The translations under genes and the position numbers were made by a program. Source: Streptomyces niveus (GTDB taxonomy: Bacteria > Actinomycetota > Actinomycetes > Streptomycetales > Streptomycetaceae). Taken from it: DNA of 64,000 bases. The DNA is taken from NCBI RefSeq assembly GCF_002009175.1, contig NZ_CP018047.1, positions 6,866,001 to 6,930,000 of the forward strand. Reading direction: 5' to 3'. The notes under the pieces are model-generated. The model made no database searches, had not been told where the DNA came from, and saw only the letters and a program-made list of their open reading frames with translations. Shown here piece after piece: positions 34,888 through 44,806 of this stretch. Within the stretch, counting starts at the first letter, position 1. Each line of letters starts with the position of its first letter.

Positions 34888-36084
34888 ATGCGTGTCGTCA
34901 TCGTCACCGAATCCTTCCCGCCCGATGTGAACGGCGTGGCGCACTGCGCCCTGCAGACCGCCCGGCATCTCGTCGCCCGCGGCCATGACCCGCTCGTCAT
35001 CGCACCGGCCTCGTCGTCCGCGGCATTCGCGGGCGCCGGGACCGCCTCCCCCTCCCCGTCCCCCGCCAACTCCCCGTCCCCCTCCGCCTCCCTCCGTACG
35101 AACGACTCCGACGCACCGTGCCCCGTGGTGCGCATCCCATCCCTGCCCCTGCCCGGCTATCCCCAGGTACGCGTCGCCCTCCCCAGCCGCCGGGTCGCCG
35201 CGACCCTCGCGGCGCACCGGGCCGACGTCGTCCACCTCGCCGGGCCGTTCGTCCTCGGCGTACGCGGCATGGCGGCGGCCGCACGGCTCGGAATACCCGC
35301 CGTCGCCGTCTACCAGACCGACCTCGCCGGCTACGCCCGCACCTACATGGGCGCGGGCGAGGCGGCCGCCTGGCGGCGACTGCGCGCCGTGCACAGCGCG
35401 GCGGACCGCACACTCGCGCCGTCCAGCGCCGCCATGAAGGACCTCGCCGAACACCGCGTACCGCGCGTCAGGCTCTGGCCGCGCGGTGTGGACACCGTCA
35501 GATTCCGGCCCGAGCTGCGTGACGAGGAACTGCGCCGCTCGCTGGCGCCCAACGGCGAGCTGATCGTCGGGTACGTCGGCAGGCTGGCGCCCGAGAAGCA
35601 CGTGGAACTCCTCTCCGGAGTCTGCGCGCTGCCCGGTGTGCGGGTCGTGATCGTCGGGGACGGGCCGAGCGAGCCGTCCCTGCGCACGGCGCTGCCGGGC
35701 GCCGTGTTCCTCGGCCGCCGGACGGGGGACGAACTGGCCCGGATCTTCGCCTCGTTCGACGTCTTCGCGCACACCGGGCCGTACGAAACGTTCTGCCAGA
35801 CCGTCCAGGAGGCCATGGCCAGTGGCACCCCCGTGGTCGCCCCGGCCGCGGGCGGACCGCTCGACCTCGTCGACCACGGCCGCACCGGACTGCTCGTGCC
35901 GCCCCACGACGCGCGGGCCGTCGCCGACGCCGTACGGGACCTCCAGGCCGCCCCCGGACTGCGCGCCTCCTACGGAAGCACGGCACGGGCCACGGTCGAG
36001 GGCAGGACATGGGCCGCGGTGGGCGACCAACTGCTCGACCACTACGCCGAGGTACTCGGCGAACGCACGGCCGTGGTCGCATGA
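34888..36084 (+). CDS. GT4-family glycosyltransferase (first of pair)
   Basis: A 398-residue GT-B glycosyltransferase. The N-terminal domain starts RVVIVTESFPPDVNGVAHC, typical of the PimB/MgtA-like group that glycosylates membrane lipids with GDP-mannose or UDP sugars. The C-terminal domain has VGYVGRLAPEKHVELL and the E-x7-E region HTGPYETFCQTVQEAMASGTPVVAP. A Ser/Pro-rich insertion at about residues 48-75 is odd and probably an exposed loop. The start ATG 34888 lacks a clear ribosome binding site. Its stop overlaps the next GT start by 4 bp (36081-36084), so the pair is probably made together. Confidence 0.9.
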   Translation: MRVVIVTESFPPDVNGVAHCALQTARHLVARGHDPLVIAPASSSAAFAGAGTASPSPSPANSPSPSASLRTNDSDAPCPVVRIPSLPLPGYPQVRVALPSRRVAATLAAHRADVVHLAGPFVLGVRGMAAAARLGIPAVAVYQTDLAGYARTYMGAGEAAAWRRLRAVHSAADRTLAPSSAAMKDLAEHRVPRVRLWPRGVDTVRFRPELRDEELRRSLAPNGELIVGYVGRLAPEKHVELLSGVCALPGVRVVIVGDGPSEPSLRTALPGAVFLGRRTGDELARIFASFDVFAHTGPYETFCQTVQEAMASGTPVVAPAAGGPLDLVDHGRTGLLVPPHDARAVADAVRDLQAAPGLRASYGSTARATVEGRTWAAVGDQLLDHYAEVLGERTAVVA

Positions 36085-37349
36085 GCGGCACGGACGCCGC
36101 CCCTCGCGGCATACGGATCGTGCGGCTGGCCAACTTCGTCACCCCGGCCTCAGGAGGGCTCAGAACCGCCCTCCAGGAGCTCGGCTCGGGCTATCTGGCC
36201 GCCGGGCACGAACCGGTCCTGGTCGTCCCCGGCGAGCGTCCGAGCGACGAACGCACCTCACAGGGGCGGGTGATCACCCTGCCCGGCGCCGTACTGCCCG
36301 GCACGGGCGGATACCGGGTGCTGACCGACCGCCGACGCCTGCGCGCCCTGCTCGACCACCTCGCGCCCGACCGCCTGGAGGTCTCCGACCGCACCACCCT
36401 GCGGTGGACGGGGGAGTGGGCGCGGCGCAACCGGATCCCCGCCGTCATGGTGTCGCACGAGACCGCCGACGGTGTCCTGCGCACGTGGGGCGTACCGGCC
36501 GTGGCGGCCGGACGCGCCGCCGACCGGCTCAACCGGCGCAGCGCGTGGTCGTACTCACGGATCGTGTGCACCACCGAGTGGGCCGAGCGCGAGTTCGTCC
36601 GCATCGGCGCGCGGAACGTGGTGCGCGCGCCGCTGGGTGTCGATCTGCTGCGCTGCCGGCCGGACCGGCGCCGCGAGGAGCTGCGCGCCAGGTACGCGCG
36701 CGGGGCCGATGTCCTGCTGCTGCTCTGCTCGCGGCTCTCCGTGGAGAAGCGCCCGGCCGCCGCGCTCGACGCCCTCGCCGCGCTGCGCGCCCGGGGGGTG
36801 AACGCGGCGCTGGTGGTCGCCGGGGACGGTCCGCTGGCCAACGCGCTGGCGCGCCGGGCGCGCGAACGGCGGCTGCCCGTGGTCTTCCTCGGGCACGTGG
36901 GCGACCGGGAGGACCTGGCGGACCTCCAGGCCGCCGCGGACATCTGTCTGGCGCCCGGCCCGGCCGAGACGTTCGGCCTGTCCGCGCTGGAAGCACTCGC
37001 CTGCGGCACCCCTGTCGTCGCCAGCGCGTCGTCGGCCCTCCCGGAGATCCTGGGCGCGGCGGGCGGCACGGCGACGGACACACCGCAGGCGTACGCCGAC
37101 GCAGTACGGGAACTCCTCGACCGCCCGGAGGCCGCCCGGCGGGCCGCCGCGCGGGCGAGGGCCGAACTCTTCGGGTGGGACCGCGCGGTGGCGGCCTTCC
37201 TGGCGGCGCACGGGGTGCCCGCGGGGTCAGTGGCGGGTTCTGTCGCGGGGGCACCTGCGGTAGCGGCGGCGTCCGTCACGGTGCCGCCGGTCGCCGTGCC
37301 GCCCGTGGCGGTGTCGCCGGCGCGTCCTCCCACCGGAGGCGCGAGATGA
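36081..37349 (+). CDS. GT4-family glycosyltransferase (second of pair)
   Basis: A 422-residue GT-B enzyme. The N-terminal part has the glycine-rich acceptor loop ANFVTPASGGLRTALQELG, and the C-terminal part has LLLCSRLSVEKRPAAALDAL and the donor-binding E-x7-E region GPAETFGLSALEALACGTPVVAS. Similar proteins act on phosphatidylinositol mannosides or other glycolipids, but the acceptor is not predictable. The C-terminus ends in a repetitive Val/Pro/Ala tail (VPPVAVPPVAVSPA). ATG 36081 overlaps the upstream stop, and the stop overlaps the SGNH hydrolase start (37346-37349). Confidence 0.9.
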   Translation: MSGTDAAPRGIRIVRLANFVTPASGGLRTALQELGSGYLAAGHEPVLVVPGERPSDERTSQGRVITLPGAVLPGTGGYRVLTDRRRLRALLDHLAPDRLEVSDRTTLRWTGEWARRNRIPAVMVSHETADGVLRTWGVPAVAAGRAADRLNRRSAWSYSRIVCTTEWAEREFVRIGARNVVRAPLGVDLLRCRPDRRREELRARYARGADVLLLLCSRLSVEKRPAAALDALAALRARGVNAALVVAGDGPLANALARRARERRLPVVFLGHVGDREDLADLQAAADICLAPGPAETFGLSALEALACGTPVVASASSALPEILGAAGGTATDTPQAYADAVRELLDRPEAARRAAARARAELFGWDRAVAAFLAAHGVPAGSVAGSVAGAPAVAAASVTVPPVAVPPVAVSPARPPTGGAR

Positions 37350-38344
37350 CCGTGTACGCGAACGCGGGGGCGCCGCCCGGAGCCACTGTCGGCAGGGAGT
37401 CCTCCGTACCGAGACCGCTGCGGTTCGCCGCGCTCGGGGACTCGCTCACCGCGGGTGTCGGGGACCGGGTGGAGGGCGGCTGGCGTGGCTGGGCGGTACT
37501 GCTCGCCGAGGCGCTCACCCCGGACGGCGCGACGGCTTGCGCTCCGCCGGGGTGCGCCGCCCCCGCGCCCGCCGCCCCCGTCGTCGCTGCTGCCCGCGTC
37601 GAACCCGCCGCCGTTTTCCGTAACTTCGCCACCAGCGGCGCCCTGACCCGTGACGTCCGCGCGGAACAGACCCCCGCCGCCCTCGCCTTCGGGCCGGACA
37701 TCGCCTCCGTCGTCGTCGGCGTCAACGACACCCTCCGCCGTGCCTTCGACATCGCCTCCATCGCCCGCGCCCTCGACGAGGTGTGCGCCGCCCTCACGGC
37801 GCGCGGCACCGTCCTGCTCACCGCCTGCCTCCCCGACCCCGGCGTCATGCTCGGCCTGCCGGCCCCGCTCGCGAGACCCCTCGCGCGCCGACAGCGCGCG
37901 GTCAACACCCTCGTCCACGCCCTCTCCGCGCGGTACGGCGCCGTCCATCTGCACGCCGCCGACCCGGCGTGGGTCGCCGACCGCTCCCTGTGGAGTGCCG
38001 ACCGGCTGCACCCCGGCGAACGCGGCCACCGGATGATCGCCGCGCGGTTCCACGCGATGCTGACCGAGCGTGGCCTGACGCTGGGCCCGCCACCGTCACG
38101 GGAGCCCGAACGGCCGCCGCCCAGCCGGACGGAGGCGCTGCTCTGGCTGGCCACGGCGGGCACCGGCTGGATGGTGCGCAGGAGCACCGATCTGCTGCCC
38201 GAACTGCTGTTGCTGGCGGGCGGCGAGATGCGCCACTGGGCGCGCGGCACGGCCACCCGTCTCGATCTGCGCGCCGAGCACGCGCTCTCCCGTGCGCTGA
38301 CAGCCCTGCCGCCGGCCCGTCCGCTTGCGAGAATGGGGGAATGA
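37346..38344 (+). CDS. SGNH/GDSL-family hydrolase
   Basis: A 332-residue esterase-like protein. Block I is GDSLTAG with Ser33, block II is the [13 protein letters not shown] region, block III is [11 protein letters not shown], and block V is [10 protein letters not shown] with Asp219 and His222. The C-terminal 90 residues form an extra region with a hydrophobic stretch ([13 protein letters not shown]). There is no signal peptide, so it is probably cytosolic or membrane-associated. The tight linkage to two glycosyltransferases suggests deacylation or deacetylation of a glycolipid. ATG 37346 has GGAGG eight bases upstream and overlaps both neighbours by 4 bp. Confidence 0.88.
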   Translation: MTVYANAGAPPGATVGRESSVPRPLRFAALGDSLTAGVGDRVEGGWRGWAVLLAEALTPDGATACAPPGCAAPAPAAPVVAAARVEPAAVFRNFATSGALTRDVRAEQTPAALAFGPDIASVVVGVNDTLRRAFDIASIARALDEVCAALTARGTVLLTACLPDPGVMLGLPAPLARPLARRQRAVNTLVHALSARYGAVHLHAADPAWVADRSLWSADRLHPGERGHRMIAARFHAMLTERGLTLGPPPSREPERPPPSRTEALLWLATAGTGWMVRRSTDLLPELLLLAGGEMRHWARGTATRLDLRAEHALSRALTALPPARPLARMGE

Positions 38345-41300
38345 CTGGGCGCTGGGAATTCTGGATCGACCGTGGCGGCACCTTCACCGACGTGGTGGGG
38401 CGGCGGCCCGACGGACGTCTCGTCACAAGGAAGCTGCTCTCGCACAATCCGGAGCAGTACGACGACGCCGCGGTGGCCGGCATCCGGCTGCTGCTCGGAG
38501 TGGCCCCGGACGAACCGGTGCCCGCCGACCGGATCGACGTCGTCAAGATGGGCACCACCGTCGCCACCAACGCACTGCTGGAGCGCCGTGGTGAGCCGAC
38601 CGTCCTCCTGGTGACCGAGGGCTTCGGCGACGCCCTGCGGATCGCCTACCAGAACCGGCCCCGTCTCTTCGACCGTCACATCGTGCTGCCGGACGCGGTC
38701 TACGAGCGCGTCATCGAGGTGCCCGAACGCGTCGACGCGCACGGTGCCACCGTCCGGCCGCTCGACACCGCGGCCGTCGCCGCCCGGCTCCGGGAGGCGT
38801 ACGACGACGGCTTCCGCAGCGCCGCCGTCGTCCTCGTGCACGGCTACCGCCACCCCGATCACGAGATCGCCGTCGCGGAAGCGGCCCGCGCGGCGGGCTT
38901 CACCCAGGTCAGCTCCTCCCACGAGGTCAGCCCGCTGATCAAACTGGTGCCACGCGGCGACACCACCGTCGTGGACGCCTATCTCTCCCCGATCCTGCGG
39001 CGCTACGTCGACGAGATCGCCTCCGAACTCCGCGACATCCGGCTGATGTTCATGCAGTCCAACGGAGGGCTGCGCGAGGCCGCCCACTTCCGTGGGAAGG
39101 ACGCCGTGCTGTCCGGACCGGCCGGCGGTGTCGTCGGCATGGCCCGTACCTCCGGACAGGCGGGCCACGACCGCGTCGTCGGCTTCGACATGGGTGGCAC
39201 GTCGACCGATGTCTCCCACTACGCGGGCGAGTTCGAACGCGAACTGGGCACACAGGTCGCCGGGGTCCGGATGCGGGCGCCCATGATGAACATCCACACC
39301 GTGGCGGCCGGCGGCGGCTCCGTGCTCCACTTCGACGGCCAGCGCTACCGCGTCGGCCCCGACTCCGCCGGCGCCGTGCCCGGCCCCGCCTGCTACCGCC
39401 GGGGCGGCCCGCTCACCGTCACCGACGCCAACGTGATGCTCGGCCGGGTGCAGCCGGACCACTTCCCCGCCGTGTTCGGACCGGACGGCGACCAGCCGCT
39501 GGACGCCGACGTGGTGCGCGAGCGCTTCACCGCGCTCGCCCGCGAGGTCGAGAAGGCCACCGGCGTACGGCGCGAGGCGGCCGAAGTCGCCGCCGGCTTC
39601 CTGGAGATCGCCGTGCTGAACATGGCCAGCGCCGTCAAGAAGATCTCCGTGCAGCGCGGCCACGACATCACCCGCTACGCCCTCACCAGCTTCGGCGGCG
39701 CGGGCGGCCAGCACGCGTGCGCCGTCGCGGACGCGCTCGGCGTCGACACGGTGATCGTGCCGCCGCTCGCCGGGGTCCTCTCCGCGTACGGCATCGGGCT
39801 CGCCGACGCCACCGCCATGCGGGAGCAGTCGGTGGAGGCCGAACTCGGCGACGGCGACCGGGAGGACGGCGGCAGCGGTGACGACGGCGACGGGACGAGC
39901 GGCGAGGGCGGCAGGGGCGGCACCATCGGCCGGGTACGGGAGGTGTGCGCCGCCCTCGCGGAGCGCACCCGCGCCGAACTGCGCGCCGACTCCGTCCCGG
40001 ACGCCGCGATCACCACCCACGCGCGCGTGCTGCTCCGCTACGCCGGAACGGACGCGAGCCTGGCGGTGCCCCTCGGCGGCGCCGCCGAGATGAAGGCGGC
40101 CTTCGAGGAGGAGCACCGCTCGCGCTACGCCTTCACCATGGACAAGCCCCTGGTCGTGGAGGCCGTGTCCGTCGAAGCCGTCGGCAAGGCCGCGTCGCAC
40201 GGCACGTACGCGGCCGAATCGACCTCCGTGGAAGGCGACGGCGGGTCCGTACCGCCCGCGAACGTAAGGATGTTCGTCGACGGCACCGAGCGCGACTGTC
40301 CGCTCCTGCGGCGCGGTGATCTGCGGCCCGCCGACACCGTGACAGGTCCCGCGATGATCGCCGAGGACGACGCGACGACCGTGGTGGACGCGGGCTGGCA
40401 GGCGGCCGTCGGCGACCTCGGGCATCTGCTCCTGACCCGGGTACACCCCCGCCCCACCAGGGTCGCGGCGGGCACCGACGTGGACCCGGTGCTCCTCGAA
40501 GTCTTCAACAACCTCTTCATGGCCATCGCCGAGCAGATGGGCGTACGGCTGGAGAACACCGCCCACTCCGTCAACATCAAGGAACGGCTCGACTTCTCCT
40601 GCGCCCTCTTCGACGCCGGGGGCAACCTGATCGCCAACGCGCCGCACATCCCCGTCCACCTCGGTTCCATGGGCGAGTCCATCAAGGAGGTGTTGAAGCG
40701 CGACGAGGGCTCGATCCGCCCGGGCGACGTGTACGCCGTCAACGATCCGTACCACGGAGGCACCCATCTGCCCGATGTGACGGTGGTGACGCCCGTCTTC
40801 GACGAACAGGGCGAACGACTGCGCTTCCTGGTCGCCTCGCGCGGCCACCACGCCGAGATCGGCGGCATCACGCCCGGTTCGATGCCCGCCTTCAGCCGGA
40901 CCATCCACGAGGAGGGCGTGCTCTTCGACAACTGGCTCCTCGTACGCGACGGCAGGCTCCGCGAGGCCGAGACCCGCCAACTGCTCGCCGACGCCCCGTA
41001 TCCCTCCCGCGACCCGGACACCAACCTCGCCGACCTGCGCGCCCAGATCGCCGCCAACGAGAAGGGCATCGCCGAACTGCGCCGTATGACCGAGCAGTTC
41101 GGCCACGACGTGGTCGACGCCTACATGGGGCACGTACGGCGCAACGCGGAGGAGTCCGTACGCCGCATCGTCGCCGGGCTGAACGACGGGACGTACCGCT
41201 ACGAGACCGACAACGGCGCCGTCATCGAGGTCGCCGTGCGGGTCGACCGCGAGGCCCGCGCCGCGGTCGTGGACTTCACCGGCACCTCGCCGCAGCAGGA

Positions 41301-42012
41301 GGGCAACTTCAACGCGCCCAAATCCGTGGTCATGGCCGCCGTCCTGTACGTCTTCCGGACACTGGTCGCCGACGACATCCCGCTCAACAGCGGCTGTCTG
41401 GCGCCGCTGGACGTGCGGGTGCCCGAGCGCTCGATGCTGTCGCCGGCCTTCCCCGCGGCGACGGTGGCGGGCAACGTGGAGACCTCGCAGGCCGTGACGG
41501 GAGCGCTGTACGCGGCGCTCGGCGTCCAGGCCGAGGGCTCGGGCACGATGAACAACCTCACGTTCGGCAACGAACGGGTCCAGTACTACGAAACGGTGGC
41601 CAGCGGATCGGGCGCGGGGGAGGGCTTCGACGGCGCCGACGCCGTCCAGACCCACATGACCAACTCCCGCCTCACCGACCCCGAAGTGCTCGAATGGCGC
41701 TACCCGGTGCGGGTCGACGGATTCGCAGTCCGGGACGGCAGCGGCGGCCGTGGCCGCTGGAGGGGCGGGAACGGAGTCGTACGGCGTATCCGCTTCCTGG
41801 AGCCCATGACGGTGACGCTGCTGACCGGGCACCGCACGGTGCCGCCGTACGGCATGGCGGGCGGCGGGAGCGGCGAACTCGGCGCCAACGAGGTGGAACG
41901 GGCCGACGGGACGCGCACGGCGCTGAAGGGGGTCGACTCGGTCGACGTGGCCGTGGACGACGTGCTGGTGCTGCGCACCCCGGGCGGCGGGGGATACGGA
42001 ACGCCGCGCTGA
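38341..42012 (+). CDS. 5-oxoprolinase / hydantoinase (HyuA-HyuB fusion)
   Basis: A 1223-residue protein with fused HyuA (about 1-690) and HyuB (about 710-1215) halves, the arrangement of ATP-dependent 5-oxoprolinase. The HyuA half has the ASKHA nucleotide motifs [26 protein letters not shown] and [11 protein letters not shown]. The HyuB half has [32 protein letters not shown] and PGGGGYG at the end. It would hydrolyse 5-oxoproline to glutamate with ATP, or a related cyclic amide. An acidic Gly-rich insertion (about residues 502-527) is lineage-specific. The start ATG 38341 overlaps the SGNH stop. Confidence 0.92.
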   Translation: MTGRWEFWIDRGGTFTDVVGRRPDGRLVTRKLLSHNPEQYDDAAVAGIRLLLGVAPDEPVPADRIDVVKMGTTVATNALLERRGEPTVLLVTEGFGDALRIAYQNRPRLFDRHIVLPDAVYERVIEVPERVDAHGATVRPLDTAAVAARLREAYDDGFRSAAVVLVHGYRHPDHEIAVAEAARAAGFTQVSSSHEVSPLIKLVPRGDTTVVDAYLSPILRRYVDEIASELRDIRLMFMQSNGGLREAAHFRGKDAVLSGPAGGVVGMARTSGQAGHDRVVGFDMGGTSTDVSHYAGEFERELGTQVAGVRMRAPMMNIHTVAAGGGSVLHFDGQRYRVGPDSAGAVPGPACYRRGGPLTVTDANVMLGRVQPDHFPAVFGPDGDQPLDADVVRERFTALAREVEKATGVRREAAEVAAGFLEIAVLNMASAVKKISVQRGHDITRYALTSFGGAGGQHACAVADALGVDTVIVPPLAGVLSAYGIGLADATAMREQSVEAELGDGDREDGGSGDDGDGTSGEGGRGGTIGRVREVCAALAERTRAELRADSVPDAAITTHARVLLRYAGTDASLAVPLGGAAEMKAAFEEEHRSRYAFTMDKPLVVEAVSVEAVGKAASHGTYAAESTSVEGDGGSVPPANVRMFVDGTERDCPLLRRGDLRPADTVTGPAMIAEDDATTVVDAGWQAAVGDLGHLLLTRVHPRPTRVAAGTDVDPVLLEVFNNLFMAIAEQMGVRLENTAHSVNIKERLDFSCALFDAGGNLIANAPHIPVHLGSMGESIKEVLKRDEGSIRPGDVYAVNDPYHGGTHLPDVTVVTPVFDEQGERLRFLVASRGHHAEIGGITPGSMPAFSRTIHEEGVLFDNWLLVRDGRLREAETRQLLADAPYPSRDPDTNLADLRAQIAANEKGIAELRRMTEQFGHDVVDAYMGHVRRNAEESVRRIVAGLNDGTYRYETDNGAVIEVAVRVDREARAAVVDFTGTSPQQEGNFNAPKSVVMAAVLYVFRTLVADDIPLNSGCLAPLDVRVPERSMLSPAFPAATVAGNVETSQAVTGALYAALGVQAEGSGTMNNLTFGNERVQYYETVASGSGAGEGFDGADAVQTHMTNSRLTDPEVLEWRYPVRVDGFAVRDGSGGRGRWRGGNGVVRRIRFLEPMTVTLLTGHRTVPPYGMAGGGSGELGANEVERADGTRTALKGVDSVDVAVDDVLVLRTPGGGGYGTPR

Positions 42013-42185
42013 ACCCGACACCGGATCGGACCGCGGAACCGCGCAGAACCCGACACGGCCCGTGCTCGGGAACGAGCCGAACTCGCCCGGCGCTTCGGGC
42101 CGGTGGGCGGACCGCCGTCCGCCCGCCGCCCCGCTGACACCGCTGGGGCTTCTGCGTCGTTTCGACCGTTGTCGGTCCGAGGACC

Positions 42186-42191
42186 TAATCT
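42186..42191 (+). promoter_or_regulatory. Possible -10 TAATCT of a leaderless transcript
   Basis: TAATCT lies 7 bases before the GTG at 42199, with TTCGAC (42161-42166) as a poor -35 about 19 bp upstream. There is no ribosome binding site next to the GTG, so the condensin-like operon may begin with a leaderless mRNA. Confidence 0.4.
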
Positions 42192-42198
42192 GTGCAAC

Positions 42199-43743
42199 GT
42201 GACTTCGCCTGCCTCGACGGACCCCGTTCCGCCCCAGCTCAGCGCGGGGCCGCGGCTCGCCCAGGGCCCGGCCGCCGACGAAGGGCTGGCGCGGCGGCTG
42301 CGCGCGCTCGCGTGCACCGCGCCGCTGCACGATCTCGACACCCGCAAGGCCAATCTGGCGGGTGAGTACTCCGTCTACGCGATGGCGGAGGTCGCGCTCT
42401 CCGCGATCGACCTCGTGACGCTCAACATGGACTTCGACACCGGCGCGGACCACGAGCAGATAGTGGCCAGACTCCTGCCGCGCGTCGCGGCCCAGGCACC
42501 GCACCGCCCGGTCACCGAGCACGAGCGGGTGGCCCGCTGGGTGCTGGAGAACCTGATCAACGTCGGCAGCGTCGACCGCGGATTCCGCGCCGTGTACGGC
42601 ACGTTCGGCGCCGACGGCGTCTACACCCGCCGTGACTACGACTTCAAACTGATCGAGGAAGTCCCCGGCCACGGCGGCAGCGTCTATCTGCGCACCACCG
42701 ACGAGGCGGTCAACGTGCTGGTCGGCGCGCTGGACACGGATGTCACCAGCGCGCAGATCGCCGCCGAGGTCAAGCTGGAAGTACTGATCAACAGAGGGCG
42801 GCTCGCCGACGCCCAACTCGCCGCCGAACAGGCCCGGTACCGCACCGTGCAGTACGCGGAGACACTGCGCAGGACCCTTGAGGCGACCCGGCGCAACGTC
42901 CGCGCGGTCGACTGGCTCAACGCCGTCCCCGACATGATCGCCGAAGCGCTCGACCATGTCGCCGACCGCTACCGCCACGAGAACGCCATCCTCAACAACA
43001 TCCGCAAGTCACGCGACGAGGCGGAGACCGGCGCCGACCCGAAGACGGCCGAGCACAAGCGCCGCGCCGCCGAACTGGTCGACATCGTCAAGGACTGCAT
43101 CCGCAGACACACCCAGCTCCAGTCCCGCCTGCTGGAGGCCGGTCCGCTGTTCCGCGCCGAGCAGGACCGTCAGGCGTTCGCCGAGCCCACCACCCGGACC
43201 GGGCTCGATCTGTACGGCCAGCTCGTCGCCCCGCTCCTGCCGCTGTCGGTCGACCGGGCGAGCCGGGTCACCGACGCGTTCTTCGCCCGCGGCACCGGTC
43301 TGCGCACCCCCGCCTCCGTACGGGTCGGCGACCTCGTGGATCTGCTGCTCACCCCACCCGTGGAGCGCGAACACCTCGGCGCGGAGATGCCCGAGCCCGA
43401 TCTGATCGCGACGCCCGACGACAGCCGTTTCAGCGAGGAACAGCTGGCGAGCGCGATGGAACTGCTCGATCTGGAGCACGACGCGCCACGCAGACTCTCG
43501 GGCCTGCTCGCCGAAGCCCGCCGCCGCGATCCCGACCTGCCCTATCTGGTCGCGCTGCTCGCCGTCCACGCGGCCAGTCCGCCGGTCGGCACGGCCTACC
43601 GGCAGGGCGAGGAGCGGCTGTTGTTCGCCGTCGACGACGGAACTCCCCTCGACGACCCGGAGTTCGGCGGGGCCGACCTCATAGTGGGCATGGCTCTGCT
43701 GGACGCCGCGGGCATGACCGCCGACCGTACGGCGGCGGCATGA
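42199..43743 (+). CDS. MukF/JetA-like condensin subunit
   Basis: A 514-residue cytosolic helical protein. An N-terminal winged-helix-like region (YSVYAMAEVALSAIDLVTLN, RVARWVLENLINVGSVDRGF) is followed by long helices with coiled-coil character (ADAQLAAEQARYRTVQYAETLRRTLEATRR) and a C-terminal part resembling the kleisin end of JetA/MukF proteins. The function is inferred mainly from context: it is the first gene of a kleisin-like, MukE-like and SMC-ATPase triplet. In Wadjet the equivalent is JetA (TIGR02677-like). GTG 42199 may be leaderless. The next gene starts 61 bp on. Confidence 0.65.
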   Translation: MTSPASTDPVPPQLSAGPRLAQGPAADEGLARRLRALACTAPLHDLDTRKANLAGEYSVYAMAEVALSAIDLVTLNMDFDTGADHEQIVARLLPRVAAQAPHRPVTEHERVARWVLENLINVGSVDRGFRAVYGTFGADGVYTRRDYDFKLIEEVPGHGGSVYLRTTDEAVNVLVGALDTDVTSAQIAAEVKLEVLINRGRLADAQLAAEQARYRTVQYAETLRRTLEATRRNVRAVDWLNAVPDMIAEALDHVADRYRHENAILNNIRKSRDEAETGADPKTAEHKRRAAELVDIVKDCIRRHTQLQSRLLEAGPLFRAEQDRQAFAEPTTRTGLDLYGQLVAPLLPLSVDRASRVTDAFFARGTGLRTPASVRVGDLVDLLLTPPVEREHLGAEMPEPDLIATPDDSRFSEEQLASAMELLDLEHDAPRRLSGLLAEARRRDPDLPYLVALLAVHAASPPVGTAYRQGEERLLFAVDDGTPLDDPEFGGADLIVGMALLDAAGMTADRTAAA

Positions 43744-43804
43744 CGCCCACCGGGAGCACCCACCCGACCCTCAACAGAGCGACCCTCAGCAAGGAGCAGC
43801 GGCC

Positions 43805-44716
43805 GTGAGCGACCACCAGGCAGAGCACGCCGCCGCGTGGGGCGAGCCGGGCGGCACCGATACGGCCCGCGCGTCCGCCCCCGCGCCGGGCGGCGCCGTC
43901 ACCCCCGCCGACGCGGCCGACGCCGCCCGTCTCGTCTCCTTCGGACTCCAGCCCAAACTGCTCCCCGCCCGCGACGCCGAATACGCCGACCTGCTGCGCC
44001 GCTACCGCGAGGAGCCCGCCTTCGCGCGACTGTCCGACGCGGTCGCCACCGGCCTCGGTCTCGTCGTCCTCGAAGTCTCCTCCCGCGCGGGGATGGCCGT
44101 GACGGCTGGCGAGGACTCCGTGTTCGCCGTCCGCATGGGCGACTACGCCCGCCGCGCCTCGACCGACTCCGCCGACCGATTCCTGCACGGCCTCGCGCAT
44201 CTCGCCGTCGCCGCCATGGCCTTCCCCCGCCCCGAGGACCTCGCCGACGACGGCTACATCGGCCGGATCACCGTCAACGGCGTCGACGCCTTCGTACGGC
44301 AGGCCTGCCGCAGGCTGGAGGAACAGGCCGAGGAGCAGGGCGAGAACACCGACCCCGCGACGGACGCCCCCGGCCTCGAATCGGCCTGGCGCATCTACGC
44401 GCGCCGCAGCGCGACCGGCGCCACCAAGGACGCGCGCCGCCTCGCCGGTTCCACCACCGGCATCATCGGCAAGGCCATGGCCTTCCTCACCGACTCCGGG
44501 TTCCTCCAAAGGACCGGTGACGACGCCGGAGGCGCGTACCGCACCACGGCCCGCTACCAACTCCAGGTCCGCGACATGGCCGGCAGCGCCGCCATGGCCG
44601 AACTGCTCGCCCTGGGCGTCGTACCGGTCACCGACGGATCGGCCACGCTGCTCCCCCCACCCGACCCGGACGACCTCGACCTGGTCGCCGACGCCGGACT
44701 GCCGTTCCACTCCTGA
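43805..44716 (+). CDS. MukE/JetB-like condensin subunit
   Basis: A 303-residue cytosolic protein with an Ala-rich N-terminus (about 40 residues) and probable winged-helix segments (VATGLGLVVLEVSSRAGMAV, TGIIGKAMAFLTDSGFLQRT, YRTTARYQLQVRDMAGSAAM). MukE/JetB subunits are winged-helix dimers that bind the kleisin and DNA in MukBEF and Wadjet complexes. It lies between the kleisin-like and SMC-like genes, which is the main support for the call. The GTG at 43805 follows AAGGAG. The 90-bp gap to the SMC-like gene has no clear promoter. Confidence 0.62.
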   Translation: MSDHQAEHAAAWGEPGGTDTARASAPAPGGAVTPADAADAARLVSFGLQPKLLPARDAEYADLLRRYREEPAFARLSDAVATGLGLVVLEVSSRAGMAVTAGEDSVFAVRMGDYARRASTDSADRFLHGLAHLAVAAMAFPRPEDLADDGYIGRITVNGVDAFVRQACRRLEEQAEEQGENTDPATDAPGLESAWRIYARRSATGATKDARRLAGSTTGIIGKAMAFLTDSGFLQRTGDDAGGAYRTTARYQLQVRDMAGSAAMAELLALGVVPVTDGSATLLPPPDPDDLDLVADAGLPFHS

Positions 44717-44806
44717 ACGGCCCGCCGGCCCGCAGCCCCCCGGCCCCACCCAGCCCCCACCCCGCCGGTCTACATCCGGTCCTGACCACGACGAGAGTCC
44801 GCCGCC

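Noticed and set aside
37276..42978. Very long minus-strand open frame (1900 codons) opposite the SGNH hydrolase and oxoprolinase genes
   Set aside because: It is a GC-bias shadow: the plus-strand frames carry clear GDSL and HyuA/HyuB motifs, whereas this frame is low-complexity His/Val/Gly-rich sequence with no recognisable domain.
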